A stretch of 64,000 nt of DNA from contig NZ_SDGL01000006.1 in NCBI RefSeq assembly GCF_007095465.1, forward strand, positions 55,605 to 119,604, given 5' to 3'. The translations under genes were made by a program, and so were the position numbers. This document shows, in pieces, positions 9,076-18,626 of the stretch. Below the pieces are notes generated by a model that saw only the letters and a program-made list of their open reading frames with translations, searched no databases and was not told where the DNA came from. The first letter of the stretch is position 1. Each line of letters opens with the position of its first letter. Source of the DNA: Lactobacillus mulieris. Its GTDB lineage: Bacteria > Bacillota > Bacilli > Lactobacillales > Lactobacillaceae.

Positions 9076-10494
9076 TTAGCCAATTTTAATTACTCCAGTC
9101 ATAATAAACATGATTGATACCAAACTTAACAATAGAATAACTCCCATTACCAATTTCTCAGATAATGAAATTGACCGTCTATTTTCACGACATGCTTGGT
9201 AGTAAATAATAAAGCCTGGGATAAAACTAATTGATACTAGCAATACTTCTTGCCAACCAGCCAAGAACATACATGCCAATTGAAAGCCTGCTGCTAGCAA
9301 ACCAATAGTGAATTGTCCCCATTCCTTGCGACCAGCACTAAACTTCATTTGATACAAACCAACTAACAAGTACGAGAATAAAATAGCAGCTGTACATAAT
9401 GAATATGCAAATTCATAAGCTTCTTGTGTAAATAAAAGTGAGAACAAGAAGAGTGTTTGCAGAATCGCTGTAATGTAAAGCGAAGCAGTTGGTGCTCCCT
9501 TAGCATTTACTTTTCCCCATACTTTAGGCATTGCCTTATCTTCAGCAGCTAACATTGTAGTTTCTGCTGGAAGCATTGTCCAAGACAACCATGAAATAAT
9601 TGTTGATACTATCAAACCTAAGTTAATAATGGTAGCTCCCCATTGTCCAACTACATTTTTAAGTACATATCCTAAAGCAGGTTGACCTGCACTAGCAAGT
9701 TGAGCACGAGTTAAAGTACCATAAGGTAAGATTGAAATTAAAACATAAATTAGGACTAATAAAATAAATCCAATAATTGAAGCTTGTTCAGCTTCTTTAC
9801 GAGTCTTAGCTCTGTGGGCCATGACGCTCGCACCTTCAACGCCAATAAATACCCAAATCATTGTCATCAATGAACCTTTTACTTGTTCACCAATTGAACC
9901 TGTTACAGTTCCTTTAGACATATTATTAAGGACTTGACCCCAGAAATCAGTAGTAAACATCCCACCTTTAAAGAATATTACCATCAAAATAACAAATAGC
10001 ACTAATGGGACAATCTTAAAAATAGTACCAATAAAGTTAATAAATGATGCACTTTCTACACCGTGGTTAACTAAAATAGTTAAAAGCCAACAAAAAATAA
10101 TTGCTCCGATAATTGATGGAACATTTTGACCACCAGCAAACAGAGGAACAAAAGTACCAATGGCACTCATTAACATAGTCGCAAAGGCAATATTCCCTAG
10201 CCATGCTGAAAGCCAATAAGACCAACCTGAAATAAATTCACCTAATGGTCCAAAGCCTGCACCAGCATAACTAAAAATACCAGCTTCAAGATCTGGACGC
10301 TTTTGTGATAAGTTATTTAAACATAAAACTAAAGCTAAAATTCCTAAACCAACAAACAGCCATGCAAGCAAAGCTGGTCCTGGTGCTGCAGCTTTCGAAA
10401 CATCACTAGTAATACCAAAAATACCAGTCCCGATACATGAACTAACTATCAATGCAATTAGTTCAACACGGCTAATTCCTTTTTCTTTTTCCAT
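9076..10494 (-). CDS. arcD: Arginine/ornithine antiporter (APC superfamily), proximal copy
   Basis: This 472-residue, about twelve-helix APC transporter begins MEKEKGISRVELIALI and has the motif SSCIGTGIFGIT. It lies directly downstream of arcA in the arc cluster and exchanges arginine for ornithine to feed the deiminase pathway. Its ATG start is preceded by an AGGTGT-type site inside the run that follows a strong hairpin (10513-10546). It resembles the distal copy throughout, consistent with a tandem duplication that has diverged. The two copies could differ in affinity or substrate (for example agmatine or citrulline), which the sequence cannot resolve. Confidence 0.92.
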   Translation of the reverse strand: MEKEKGISRVELIALIVSSCIGTGIFGITSDVSKAAAPGPALLAWLFVGLGILALVLCLNNLSQKRPDLEAGIFSYAGAGFGPLGEFISGWSYWLSAWLGNIAFATMLMSAIGTFVPLFAGGQNVPSIIGAIIFCWLLTILVNHGVESASFINFIGTIFKIVPLVLFVILMVIFFKGGMFTTDFWGQVLNNMSKGTVTGSIGEQVKGSLMTMIWVFIGVEGASVMAHRAKTRKEAEQASIIGFILLVLIYVLISILPYGTLTRAQLASAGQPALGYVLKNVVGQWGATIINLGLIVSTIISWLSWTMLPAETTMLAAEDKAMPKVWGKVNAKGAPTASLYITAILQTLFLFSLLFTQEAYEFAYSLCTAAILFSYLLVGLYQMKFSAGRKEWGQFTIGLLAAGFQLACMFLAGWQEVLLVSISFIPGFIIYYQACRENRRSISLSEKLVMGVILLLSLVSIMFIMTGVIKIG

Positions 10495-10512
10495 AATTAC
10501 ACCTCACGCAAA

Positions 10513-10546
10513 ATAGCGAAGTAGCCTCTTCGGCCAACTTCGCTAT
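10513..10546 (-). terminator. Strong hairpin between arcA and arcD2, possible attenuator
   Basis: Perfect 10-base arms (10513-10522 and 10537-10546), with a further inner GCC/GGC pairing in the loop, form a long stem immediately after the arcA stop. On the minus strand only four T follow, so it may be a partial terminator or an mRNA-stabilising processing hairpin that sets the arcA:arcD ratio. Confidence 0.65.
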
Positions 10547-10550
10547 CTCC

Positions 10551-11777
10551 TTAATCGATATCTTCACGTACGATTGGGCAAGACATACAACGTGGGCCAC
10601 CACGACCGCGTGACAATTCACTTGAACGAACTTCATGAACTAAAATACCATGTTTACGTAACAAATCGTTTGATACATAGTTTCTATCATAAGTTACAAC
10701 TTCACCTGGAGCAATTGCCAAAGTATTTGAACCATCATTCCATTGTTCACGTGGAGCCACAATCTTATCACCATTACCAGTCGCAATTAAGTCAATTTCT
10801 GGCTTGTTCAAAGCTTCTTTCAAAACTGCCTTAATGTCAGTGTGGTGTTCAATGGTAATTTCACCATCTTTACCTGGGTGAAGTACCCAATTATCTACCT
10901 TGCCATCTTCATTCAAAATAGCTGGGTGAACTGTAAATTGATCATAATTAATCATTGTAAAGACAGTATCTAAGTGCATCATTGCGTGATTATGTGGAAT
11001 ATGGATAGCAATGATGGTATCGTAATCAGAATCTTTAAATAAGTTCTTTGCAATATCTTGAATTGCATCAGCAGTAGTTCTTTGACTAATACCAATTGCC
11101 AAAACATGATTACTTAAAACTAATTCGTCCCCACCTTCAATGTGAGTAGCATGGTTACGATCACGCCATACTGGAACTTTACCAGCAAACCGTTCATTAT
11201 ACTTAATAATGTATTCTGTAATCAAAGATTCTCTTTGACGTGCCTTAAAGGTCATCCGGTTAATTGAAATACCATTACCAATTGAAGCTTGTGGATCTCT
11301 AGTAAAGTAAGCATTTGGCATTGGATCCATTAAGAATGGCCAATCAGTATCTTCTGAAAGTGATTGAAGATCTGGATTTTTAATTTCAACATCTTCAATT
11401 CTTACACCTTCAATAATTTTATTAACCATATCTTGAACATTCATACTGCCCAAGTATTCCATCAAAGCTTCTTTAGTTGCTCCTGCAATATAGCCAGATT
11501 CGGCAATCATTCTTTCCAAAAATTCATGACGTACCTTTTCATCTGCCAAGGCTTCAGCAGCTAATTTTTCAAAATAAATTACTTCAATTCCTTGATCACG
11601 CAACGTTTGTGCAAAATAGTCATGCTCTTTTTGAGCAATTGGCAAATATGGAATATCATCAAATAAAAGTCGTTCCATATAATCTGGTGTGATATTTTCA
11701 ATTTCCTTACCGGGACGGTGAAGCATAACAGTCTTTAACTTTCCGATTTCAGAAGTTACATGAATTCCACTAGTCAT
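10551..11777 (-). CDS. arcA: Arginine deiminase
   Basis: This 408-residue enzyme hydrolyses arginine to citrulline and ammonia, the first step of the arginine deiminase pathway. Guanidino-modifying enzyme motifs are visible: [20 protein letters not shown] (catalytic His/Asp/Glu region) and the C-terminal [12 protein letters not shown] with catalytic C397. The ATG at 11777 is chosen over an upstream in-frame ATG because AAAAGGAG sits eight bases before it. It lies between arcC and arcD2 on the same strand, and ends four bases before a strong hairpin. Ammonia production would support acid tolerance, and the pathway yields ATP through arcC. Confidence 0.97.
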   Translation of the reverse strand: MTSGIHVTSEIGKLKTVMLHRPGKEIENITPDYMERLLFDDIPYLPIAQKEHDYFAQTLRDQGIEVIYFEKLAAEALADEKVRHEFLERMIAESGYIAGATKEALMEYLGSMNVQDMVNKIIEGVRIEDVEIKNPDLQSLSEDTDWPFLMDPMPNAYFTRDPQASIGNGISINRMTFKARQRESLITEYIIKYNERFAGKVPVWRDRNHATHIEGGDELVLSNHVLAIGISQRTTADAIQDIAKNLFKDSDYDTIIAIHIPHNHAMMHLDTVFTMINYDQFTVHPAILNEDGKVDNWVLHPGKDGEITIEHHTDIKAVLKEALNKPEIDLIATGNGDKIVAPREQWNDGSNTLAIAPGEVVTYDRNYVSNDLLRKHGILVHEVRSSELSRGRGGPRCMSCPIVREDID

Positions 11778-11823
11778 TACTTTCACTCCTTTTCTCAAGT
11801 CTATTTTTAATAAAAATAATGTT

Positions 11824-12738
11824 TTAATTATGAATTACTGTTCCTAGCTTGCCTGCTAGTGCATCATCTAAGCCGGCAAGTGAGGTAATAATTGCTTTTC
11901 TTTCTGGGTGATTTTCAACAAAGCTCAAGCAAGCTTCTACCTTTGGCAACATACTACCAGTGGCAAATTGCTTTTCAGCAATATATTCCTTGGCTTCAGA
12001 TACTGATAAATCCTTCAATGTCTTTTGATCTGGCTTATTGTAATTTACATAAACATAATCCACTGCTGTCAAAATAATTAACGTATCTGCACTAATATTA
12101 TCAGCAAGTAAAGCACTTGAACGGTCTTTATCAATAACAGCTGGCACACCCTTTAATCCACTCTCAGTTTTGATAACGGGTACACCACCACCACCACCAG
12201 CAATAACAATTGTGCCGTTTTCGATTAAAGTTTTAATAGAATTTAGTTCAATAATCTTTTCCGGAAGTGGTGATGCAATAACTTGGCGATATCCTCGACC
12301 AGCATCTTCTTTGAAAGTTACCCCTTTTTCTTCAGCTAACTTTTCAGCTTCTTCTTTAGAATAGAAGCTTCCAATTGGCTTAGTTGGATTTTGAAATGCA
12401 TGATCTTTTTCATCAACCAAAATTTGAGTAATTAAGGTTGCAACATCTTTATCTGGCAATTCATTTTTTAAACTTTGTTGTAAATGATATCCAATATAAC
12501 CTTGACTTAAGGCACCACATTCTGGAAATGGGAAGCTAGCTCCTTCACCATGTTCAGCCGCATAGCTTAAGCCCAAGTTAATTTGCCCAACTTGTGGGCC
12601 ATTACCATGACTAATAACGACTTGATGTCCTGCTTTAATTAGACCAGCAAGTGACTTAGCAGTTTGCTTAACTAACTTTAATTGTTCTTCTGGAGTTTTA
12701 CCTAAGGCATTTCCACCTAAAGCTACAACAACTTTCAT
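11824..12738 (-). CDS. arcC: Carbamate kinase
   Basis: This 304-residue amino-acid-kinase-family protein transfers phosphate from carbamoyl phosphate to ADP, the ATP-yielding step of the pathway. N-terminal [19 protein letters not shown] and the central [11 protein letters not shown] glycine-rich loop are diagnostic. The ATG at 12738 has AAGGAGGAA ten bases upstream, located over the arcB stop; a longer in-frame start would overlap arcB. It lies 13 bases after arcB, so the two are translationally close. Length and motifs are normal. Confidence 0.97.
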   Translation of the reverse strand: MKVVVALGGNALGKTPEEQLKLVKQTAKSLAGLIKAGHQVVISHGNGPQVGQINLGLSYAAEHGEGASFPFPECGALSQGYIGYHLQQSLKNELPDKDVATLITQILVDEKDHAFQNPTKPIGSFYSKEEAEKLAEEKGVTFKEDAGRGYRQVIASPLPEKIIELNSIKTLIENGTIVIAGGGGGVPVIKTESGLKGVPAVIDKDRSSALLADNISADTLIILTAVDYVYVNYNKPDQKTLKDLSVSEAKEYIAEKQFATGSMLPKVEACLSFVENHPERKAIITSLAGLDDALAGKLGTVIHN

Positions 12739-12751
12739 TAAACTTTCCTCC

Positions 12752-13753
12752 TTAGTCACCTAAGGTTGCAACCATAACAGCCTTGATGGTGTGCATACGG
12801 TTTTCTGCTTCGCGGAATACTACTGATTGTGGACTTTCAAAGACTTCATCAGTTACTTCCATTTCACTTAAACCATACTTATCTTTAATCTTCTTAGCAA
12901 CAGCAGTATCTAAGTTGTGGAATGCTGGTAAGCAGTGTTCAAAAATTGCATGTGGATTTTCAGTTGCTTCCATAACTTCCTTAGTTACTTGGTAAGGCTT
13001 AAGGAGCTTAATTCTTCTTTCCCATTCTTCGTCAGGTTCACCCATTGATACCCATACGTCAGCATAGATAACATCCATGCCCTTAACGCCTTCTTTGATG
13101 TCGTTTGAAACAACAATCTTGGCACCAGTCTTTTCAGCAATCTTGTTAGCCTTTGCTAAAACTTCTGGATCTGGGTTCAATTCTTTTGGAGTTACAACGT
13201 GGTATTCCATCCCCATAACTGCACTACCAAGCATTAAAGCATTTGATACATTGTCTTGACCATCACCAACAAAAGCAAACTTAATGTCGCGGTATTCCTT
13301 CTTCAAAACTTCCTTTGCAGTTAAGAAGTCAGCTAAAACTTGGGTTGGGTGATCTTCATCTGTTAAACCGTTCCAAACAGGAACACCTGAATATTTAGCC
13401 AAAGTTTCTGCTGAGCGTTGTGAAAAGCCACGGTATTCAATACCATCAAACATTCCACCTAAAACGCGGGCAGTATCTTTAACTGATTCCTTGTAACCAA
13501 TGTGTGAACCAGATGGTCCTAAGTAAGTTACATGTGCGCCTTGATCCTTGGCACCAACTTCAAAAGCACAACGAGTACGAGTTGAAGCCTTTTCAAAAAT
13601 TAATGCAATGTTCTTACCCTTAAGGTGTTGTTGTTCAGTTCCTGCATACTTAGCCTTCTTTAAATCTTCAGATAAGTTAAGTAAATATTCCATTTCACGT
13701 GTATTAAAATCTGCTAATGTTAAAAAACTACGATTTCTTAAATTAAAAGCCAT
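12752..13753 (-). CDS. arcB: Catabolic ornithine carbamoyltransferase
   Basis: This 333-residue enzyme phosphorolyses citrulline to ornithine and carbamoyl phosphate. Carbamoyl-phosphate site [24 protein letters not shown] and ornithine-site HCLPAFH are all present. It is the first gene of the cluster, with a GGAGG ribosome binding site before the ATG. The order arcB-arcC-arcA-arcD differs from the common arcA-first operons. An anabolic role is unlikely, because no biosynthetic arg genes are present nearby and all catabolic partners are. Confidence 0.97.
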   Translation of the reverse strand: MAFNLRNRSFLTLADFNTREMEYLLNLSEDLKKAKYAGTEQQHLKGKNIALIFEKASTRTRCAFEVGAKDQGAHVTYLGPSGSHIGYKESVKDTARVLGGMFDGIEYRGFSQRSAETLAKYSGVPVWNGLTDEDHPTQVLADFLTAKEVLKKEYRDIKFAFVGDGQDNVSNALMLGSAVMGMEYHVVTPKELNPDPEVLAKANKIAEKTGAKIVVSNDIKEGVKGMDVIYADVWVSMGEPDEEWERRIKLLKPYQVTKEVMEATENPHAIFEHCLPAFHNLDTAVAKKIKDKYGLSEMEVTDEVFESPQSVVFREAENRMHTIKAVMVATLGD

Positions 13754-14017
13754 TGATATATCCTCCCTGGATAATATTTCTTTGATTTATTTTCACTTTC
13801 TATTATAGTAACTGCTTTCAAAACACTTCATCAGATATTACCTTTATTCATTTATTTTTTTCTATCTTTTTGTGTTATTCTAGTAATAGATAAATATTAA
13901 TAGCGCTTACATAAGCTTTTAACTAAAAATATGTTTATATTTAAATGATTATTTTTTTGAAAAGTGTTGTTTCAAAGTACATCATTATATTTCAATTTTA
14001 TTCACGAGGTATAAACC
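13754..14017. promoter_or_regulatory. Divergent control region between arcB and its putative regulator
   Basis: This is a 264-base AT-rich region. TATAAT on the minus strand (plus-strand 13802-13807) is a good -10 box for arcB without a recognisable -35, as expected for an activator-dependent promoter. A cre-like site TAATAGCGCTTACA at 13898-13911 matches 12 of 14 positions and could give glucose repression. Similar AACACTT-type motifs occur on opposite strands near each gene (about 13820-13831 and 13957-13970) and are possible regulator sites. No coding potential was seen. Confidence 0.55.
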
Positions 14018-14869
14018 ATGAACTTTTATATTGTCGATCCAAATAAAGAAAATCGTGATAATCTCCGTAACTTAATTGAAGCAGACTATGATTCAATCGT
14101 AGTCGGAACAGCTGGAGAAAGTAATCGTGCCTATAGCGAAATTATTCAATTACACATAGACATTTTAATTATTAATTACAATCTTGATGAAAAAGAGAAA
14201 GGGCTTGAACTCATTAATAAACTCAAAAATGTTGGATCGCGGCCCAGATTTCTAATGATCTGTCCTAAGCTATCTTCACAAGAAATGCAAAATATTTATG
14301 ATTCAAGCGTCGATCTAATTATTGCTTCCCCTCTTAATTTAGTCGAGGCCAGACAAATGATTCGCCTAATTTCTTCTTATGCAATGCTTTTAAATCGCTT
14401 AAATCAAATTTATGAAATATCTAGCTCCAGTATTGCTCCTTACACTCGGCCACAGGCTTTGCACCGTGAGCAAACTGATTATATTGCACAAGTACTTAGA
14501 TTTTTAGGAATTGCGGCTGAAGCAGGAATTGATGATATCATGAAAATTTGTAATATTATGTGTGATCAAAATATTGAGTTTTCACAAATTAATTTTGAAC
14601 GTGATTTACATATTACTGAACATGATAAACGAATTATCTTTCAAAGAATTAGACGATCTCTTAAAGTTGGAATCAGCAACCTTGCTAATATGTGCATAGA
14701 CTATCCAGAAAATGATATTTTATTAGATTATGCCAATAATTTATTTGAGTATCGAAATATCCATAGTGAAATGCGCAAATTAAATGGTGAGAATGCTAAA
14801 CCTGTTCAAATCTCTTTGCAACATTTCTTTAATGGGCTACTTCAAGAAAGTTATCGCGTTAAAAAATAA
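14018..14869 (+). CDS. Response-regulator-like protein with degenerate receiver and YcbB/GlnL-like C-terminal domain
   Basis: This is a 283-residue protein. Residues 1-120 have the receiver fold pattern (MNFYIVDPN; IDILIINYNL; LMICPKL; LIIASPLNL). The phospho-acceptor Asp is replaced by N53, the second acidic residue of the N-terminal pair by P8, and the conserved Thr and Lys by other residues. Residues from about 150 to 283 resemble the helical DNA-binding domain of GlnL/YcbB-type regulators. No sensor kinase is nearby. It is divergent from arcB, so it is probably the arc regulator, acting without phosphorylation. The domain call is by motif impression; the target is inferred. A GAGG ribosome binding site precedes the ATG. 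Confidence 0.7.
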   Translation: MNFYIVDPNKENRDNLRNLIEADYDSIVVGTAGESNRAYSEIIQLHIDILIINYNLDEKEKGLELINKLKNVGSRPRFLMICPKLSSQEMQNIYDSSVDLIIASPLNLVEARQMIRLISSYAMLLNRLNQIYEISSSSIAPYTRPQALHREQTDYIAQVLRFLGIAAEAGIDDIMKICNIMCDQNIEFSQINFERDLHITEHDKRIIFQRIRRSLKVGISNLANMCIDYPENDILLDYANNLFEYRNIHSEMRKLNGENAKPVQISLQHFFNGLLQESYRVKK

Positions 14870-14872
14870 GCA

Positions 14873-14916
14873 AAAAGCTATCGAAATGTATCAATTGATG
14901 CATCTCGATAGCTTTT
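14873..14916. terminator. Bidirectional terminator
   Basis: Two 16-base arms (14873-14888 and 14901-14916) pair with one mismatch around a 12-base loop, with A before and T after. It serves the response-regulator-like gene and the converging operon that ends at 14915. Confidence 0.85.
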
Positions 14917-15520
14917 ATTTGTTTAATAGAAATCTTGCAAAATATAATTCATAAATTATACCAAATATTGAAAAACACGCTGCAAAAAAACCTTCTGTTA
15001 AGACATTAATAATCGGATCGGTCAAAGGATTAAACAGCCAATTATTATTATGAAAAATCATATGATGGAAAGTGACAAAAAAAGTATCAAAATTTGCCAC
15101 CGCAAATGGGACAACTACTACGGGAATGAGCATAAAGATTAAAGCCCAAGTCTTAGATAAATAATCAAAGTTAGACTTAAACCGCAAGACTATTAATCCC
15201 AAAATAAATACAATCACAGCTAATTCAAATAGGTGCTTACATTCAGTAAAATGTTCAATTGCATTAGCAGAACTTGCAAAATTATCCATTTTTAATTCCT
15301 GCTTAAATGGCCAAAGCAAGAACCACAATAACTGACTATAATTATGCATTACTTGTCCTACTGTTAAATTCACTGTTTCATAAGTTTTCTGTACTTTTAC
15401 AAATAAAGCAAGTAATGGCCAACTTAACAAAATCGTACCAGTTACTGCACTTGCTACTCCCATAAAGAAATGAAATATAGGATTGTAGGCATTATTTCCA
15501 ATTAATTTTTTTCTTTTCAT
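14915..15520 (-). CDS. TIGR01906/DUF1461-type integral membrane protein
   Basis: This 201-residue protein has about five hydrophobic segments. A soluble loop with HNYSQLLWFLLWPFK between the first and second helices, and FHHMIFHNNNWLFNPLTDPIIN before the last helix, fit the DUF1461 family of Bacillota. Function is not known. It is the last gene of a five-gene operon. Its start overlaps the stop of the preceding HAD gene by four bases (ATGA), which indicates translational coupling. A tie to cell-envelope lipid or phosphate metabolism is suggested only by its phosphatase neighbours. Confidence 0.82.
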   Translation of the reverse strand: MKRKKLIGNNAYNPIFHFFMGVASAVTGTILLSWPLLALFVKVQKTYETVNLTVGQVMHNYSQLLWFLLWPFKQELKMDNFASSANAIEHFTECKHLFELAVIVFILGLIVLRFKSNFDYLSKTWALIFMLIPVVVVPFAVANFDTFFVTFHHMIFHNNNWLFNPLTDPIINVLTEGFFAACFSIFGIIYELYFARFLLNK

Positions 15521-16281
15521 AATTCAAATTCATCTAAATTATTCACAATATAACTTGGTTGACGCTTATCAATAATATCTTCACGCTTATTGACCCCTGT
15601 TAAAGTTAATAAGCTATCTACTCCACTATTAAAACCAGCATGAATATCCGTCAAATAATTATCACCAACAATTAAACAATCTTGTTTGTGATATGAAGTC
15701 TTTTCTAATAACTTTTCCACAATGATATTAGAAGGTTTACCAATAAATAATGGCTTTTGCCCGCTGGCTACTTCAATCATTTTACAAATTGAACCATTAC
15801 CTGGTAACAATTCATCCCCACTAGGCAAATTCAAATCACTATTGGTTCCAATAAATTTTGCTCCATTTCTAATATGGCGAACCGCAGTCCGAATTTTATG
15901 ATATGTTAAGTCAGTATCCATGCCAACTACAACATAATCCGGATTTTGATCATCAAAACTAATTTCGGGATGAGATAACAATTCATTCCATAGGCCAATT
16001 TGTCCAATTATATAAACTTTGGCAGACTTTCTTTCAGACAAAATATATGAACTAGTAGCCATACAAGGTGTATAGATATGTTGAATATCTGTATTAATTC
16101 CATGCCCTGCCAATTTTTCAACAACCATTTGTGGGGTACGAGTAGTATTGTTAGTTAAAAAGATATAATCTAATCGTTTCTCTTGCAGCCTTTTAACAAA
16201 ATTAACCCCTGATTCAATCGTGTCTTTTCCTCGATAAATAGTGCCATCTAAATCAATTAGAAAGAGTTGGTATTGTTTCAT
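15517..16281 (-). CDS. HAD-superfamily NagD-like phosphatase (TIGR01457/YutF type)
   Basis: This 254-residue cytoplasmic phosphatase has HAD motif I FLIDLDGTIYRG (nucleophile D10, acid/base D12), motif II FLTNNTTRT and motif IV VGDNYLTDIHAG. The cap placement and length match the NagD/YutF subfamily, which acts on small phosphorylated metabolites; the substrate is not predictable. It lies six bases after yutD and overlaps the next membrane-protein gene by four bases. Confidence 0.9.
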   Translation of the reverse strand: MKQYQLFLIDLDGTIYRGKDTIESGVNFVKRLQEKRLDYIFLTNNTTRTPQMVVEKLAGHGINTDIQHIYTPCMATSSYILSERKSAKVYIIGQIGLWNELLSHPEISFDDQNPDYVVVGMDTDLTYHKIRTAVRHIRNGAKFIGTNSDLNLPSGDELLPGNGSICKMIEVASGQKPLFIGKPSNIIVEKLLEKTSYHKQDCLIVGDNYLTDIHAGFNSGVDSLLTLTGVNKREDIIDKRQPSYIVNNLDEFEL

Positions 16282-16287
16282 TAGTAA

Positions 16288-16845
16288 TTATCTATCCTTA
16301 CGTTTTTTGATTACAAAGACATGGTGTTTGCCTTTTTTAGTTTGTGCATAATCTTTCTTAGAATTAAACTTAGTCTTTTTGACCTTTCTTTCTCGGAAAT
16401 AATGCGAATTGTTTTTCTTTTTGTGGTAATTATTTTTACTTCTAAAACGCACATTATAAGTCTTCTTCTGCTTAAAGCTTTGACTTACTTCATTATGCGT
16501 ATTATCTTCATCTAACTGTAGAATAAAATAACCACTTCCAGGATTACAATATTCCGTTAAATAATCTACAATTGTTGAAACTTTTTTATCAATTGACGTT
16601 CTCACCCAATCTTGAAAGAATCCTTTTAATCGTAAATGTTCACTTGAAATATCACCAACTAAAAAATCATACTGATCAAGATAAGGATCGTATTTTTGCC
16701 TTAAAAGCTCTAAATCAACTGCATCTTTCTCATTAGCAATAATTGTATATTGCCGTCCATTAATTATTAATTTATCACCTAACCGAGCTACTGATGCTAA
16801 TGGATGATGCAAGATAGGAGTATTTTCATGTTTATTTTCTTCCAC
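16288..16845 (-). CDS. yutD: YutD family protein (DUF1027)
   Basis: This 185-residue protein has the conserved N-terminal core of the YutD family: IIANEKDAVDLELLRQKYDP, then YDFLVGDISSEHLRLKGF. It ends in a strongly basic low-complexity tail from about residue 130 (many K, R and H) that could bind nucleic acid. The GTG start at 16845 is chosen because AAGGTGAGG lies five bases before it. This start overlaps the end of the preceding metallophosphoesterase by 14 bases. Function is unknown; linkage to nucleotidase and NagD-type genes is conserved in Bacillota. Confidence 0.85.
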   Translation of the reverse strand: MEENKHENTPILHHPLASVARLGDKLIINGRQYTIIANEKDAVDLELLRQKYDPYLDQYDFLVGDISSEHLRLKGFFQDWVRTSIDKKVSTIVDYLTEYCNPGSGYFILQLDEDNTHNEVSQSFKQKKTYNVRFRSKNNYHKKKNNSHYFRERKVKKTKFNSKKDYAQTKKGKHHVFVIKKRKDR

Positions 16846-18220
16846 TAACCTCACCTTTCTTAATTGGATATTTTTTAGCCAAGTATTCACCAATAACTTG
16901 ACTCAATACTTTAGAAAATAAAAATTCATTTTCACCGACTACAGCCAATGTTGGAAAGAATGGAATTAAAATGTAATGATCTAGTGTTGCAATTTGATAA
17001 TATCTGTCAGGATCAATTTCTTCCCCATTAACATAAACAAGTCTAGTTTTCATATCAACCTGAATATTTCGGTAATAAACTTCACCAAATACTTTTCCTC
17101 GAAAACTCATGCCTATCAAATGAAATTTCCTAAGGAAATGGCGATTTTTTTCAATTTCCATGACTAGTCGCCATAAGTCACTACCTTTAAGAGTTGTACG
17201 TACGACATGCATTGGATGAGGCAAGCAAGTTTGTAAATCAAAGCGAGTCATAATTCCCTGTTTAAACGGTGTCAAAAACAATCCAGTTGAAAGCATTGCC
17301 AAATCAGTCCCAGCAAAGTCTGCTATAGCATCAAGCGAAACAGCTACCGCTTCTTCTTTATCATCTGCAAACAAAGCTGGCAAATCAGCTATTTTTTCTC
17401 TTTCTAATAATTGCTTGCCCTTTTCAAACAAAGCTTTACTCTCGGCCAAATCTTGTGCTTGTTCAGCCATTTGAGCAGTTTCATGTACACAAGCCTTCAT
17501 TGAAGTAATTTTATGGTGATCATCAACAATCAAGTTAACATCCCCAACATAACGTCCCCATTTTCCAGTTTGAACAATCAAGGTATTATTAACCCATTTT
17601 CCAGTTTCTAATAAAGTATGAGTATGCCCTCCAACAATTAAATCAAACTCAGGGAATTTGTCAGCAATCCAACTATCTAAATTGACCCCAATGTGGGTTA
17701 AACCGACTAATATATCATATTTTCCCTTCAAAGTAGTCAACAAGTCTGGTATCACTTCTCCTAACATTTTTACATGCCAATGATTAGGACCATAAGTCAT
17801 TGGATAAGGGGCCGTTAAACCAATGACTGCAATTCTTGTTTTCTTTTTGGTAGTAAAGATTTTATAACTAGTACACCATTTAGGCATACTTTCATCTTCT
17901 TCGCGCAGATTAGCCAAAACAGTTGGAAATTGTGCATAATCAAATAAATGTTCAACTACTTCATGTGGATTAGAAATTCCCTCATTATTTCCAATAGTTA
18001 CAGCATCGTAATTAAACTGATTCATCAACTCAATATTGGCATGGCCATTAGTTGCATCACTTAATGGATTGGAACGATCCATAAAATCTCCTGCATCAAA
18101 TGTATAAACTTGATCAACAGTATTATCTTGTTGTGCAGCATTTAAGAAGCGCTTAATTTTAGGGAACTTTTCAAAGTGTGAATGTAAATCATTTGTATGC
18201 AAAATTCTGATTTTTTCCAT
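16832..18220 (-). CDS. 5'-nucleotidase/metallophosphoesterase family protein (YunD-like)
   Basis: This 462-residue protein begins with the calcineurin-like metal-binding motif ILHTNDLHSHF (D11, H13). It continues with DAGDFMDRSNP, IGNNEG and GGHTHTLLE, all metal ligands of the UshA/YunD class. The C-terminal half from about 290 resembles the 5'-nucleotidase substrate domain. There is no signal peptide, so it is a cytoplasmic form, like B. subtilis YunD and unlike secreted UshA. It follows the small gene at 18230 by nine bases and overlaps yutD. A nucleotide or nucleotide-sugar phosphatase role is expected; the exact substrate is unknown. Confidence 0.88.
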   Translation of the reverse strand: MEKIRILHTNDLHSHFEKFPKIKRFLNAAQQDNTVDQVYTFDAGDFMDRSNPLSDATNGHANIELMNQFNYDAVTIGNNEGISNPHEVVEHLFDYAQFPTVLANLREEDESMPKWCTSYKIFTTKKKTRIAVIGLTAPYPMTYGPNHWHVKMLGEVIPDLLTTLKGKYDILVGLTHIGVNLDSWIADKFPEFDLIVGGHTHTLLETGKWVNNTLIVQTGKWGRYVGDVNLIVDDHHKITSMKACVHETAQMAEQAQDLAESKALFEKGKQLLEREKIADLPALFADDKEEAVAVSLDAIADFAGTDLAMLSTGLFLTPFKQGIMTRFDLQTCLPHPMHVVRTTLKGSDLWRLVMEIEKNRHFLRKFHLIGMSFRGKVFGEVYYRNIQVDMKTRLVYVNGEEIDPDRYYQIATLDHYILIPFFPTLAVVGENEFLFSKVLSQVIGEYLAKKYPIKKGEVSGRK

Positions 18221-18229
18221 GGTTGCCTC

Positions 18230-18547
18230 TTATCCAATATGATTTGATTTTAAAATTAAATTATAAGCGTCCAGTACTTTTCCTTTTGGTTTATCCCACT
18301 CTTCCCACTTAGTTAAGGTGGTCAAAGTTGGAAATTTGTAAGTTTTATTAATATATGCTTCATAAGTTTTCAAAGCATTAGTTCTGGCAATATTAAGTTG
18401 TAATAACCGAACCTCTTTAATCATTCCCCGGTCACAAGCTAACTCAGCGATTCCATTTTGTTCAACATTAGTAATCTCGTAGTAAGTTGAACCGTCATTA
18501 CGGGTTATTTCTTCAATCATATCAAATGTTTGGTAATTTTGATTCAT
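18230..18547 (-). CDS. Hypothetical protein, 105 residues, first gene of the yutD operon
   Basis: I do not recognise this protein. It is soluble, mixed alpha/beta by composition, and has no cysteine cluster or obvious motif beyond CDRGMIKEVRLLQL in the middle. It has a good AAGGAG ribosome binding site seven bases before the ATG and precedes the metallophosphoesterase by nine bases, so it is very likely expressed with it. It has no signal peptide or membrane segment. Confidence 0.75.
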   Translation of the reverse strand: MNQNYQTFDMIEEITRNDGSTYYEITNVEQNGIAELACDRGMIKEVRLLQLNIARTNALKTYEAYINKTYKFPTLTTLTKWEEWDKPKGKVLDAYNLILKSNHIG

Positions 18548-18626
18548 TACGCACTCCTTAAAAATCGCTAATTTAATAGAAAAAAAACTCTTTCCATGCT
18601 ATCGTAAAAACAACAGAGGTGGACAG

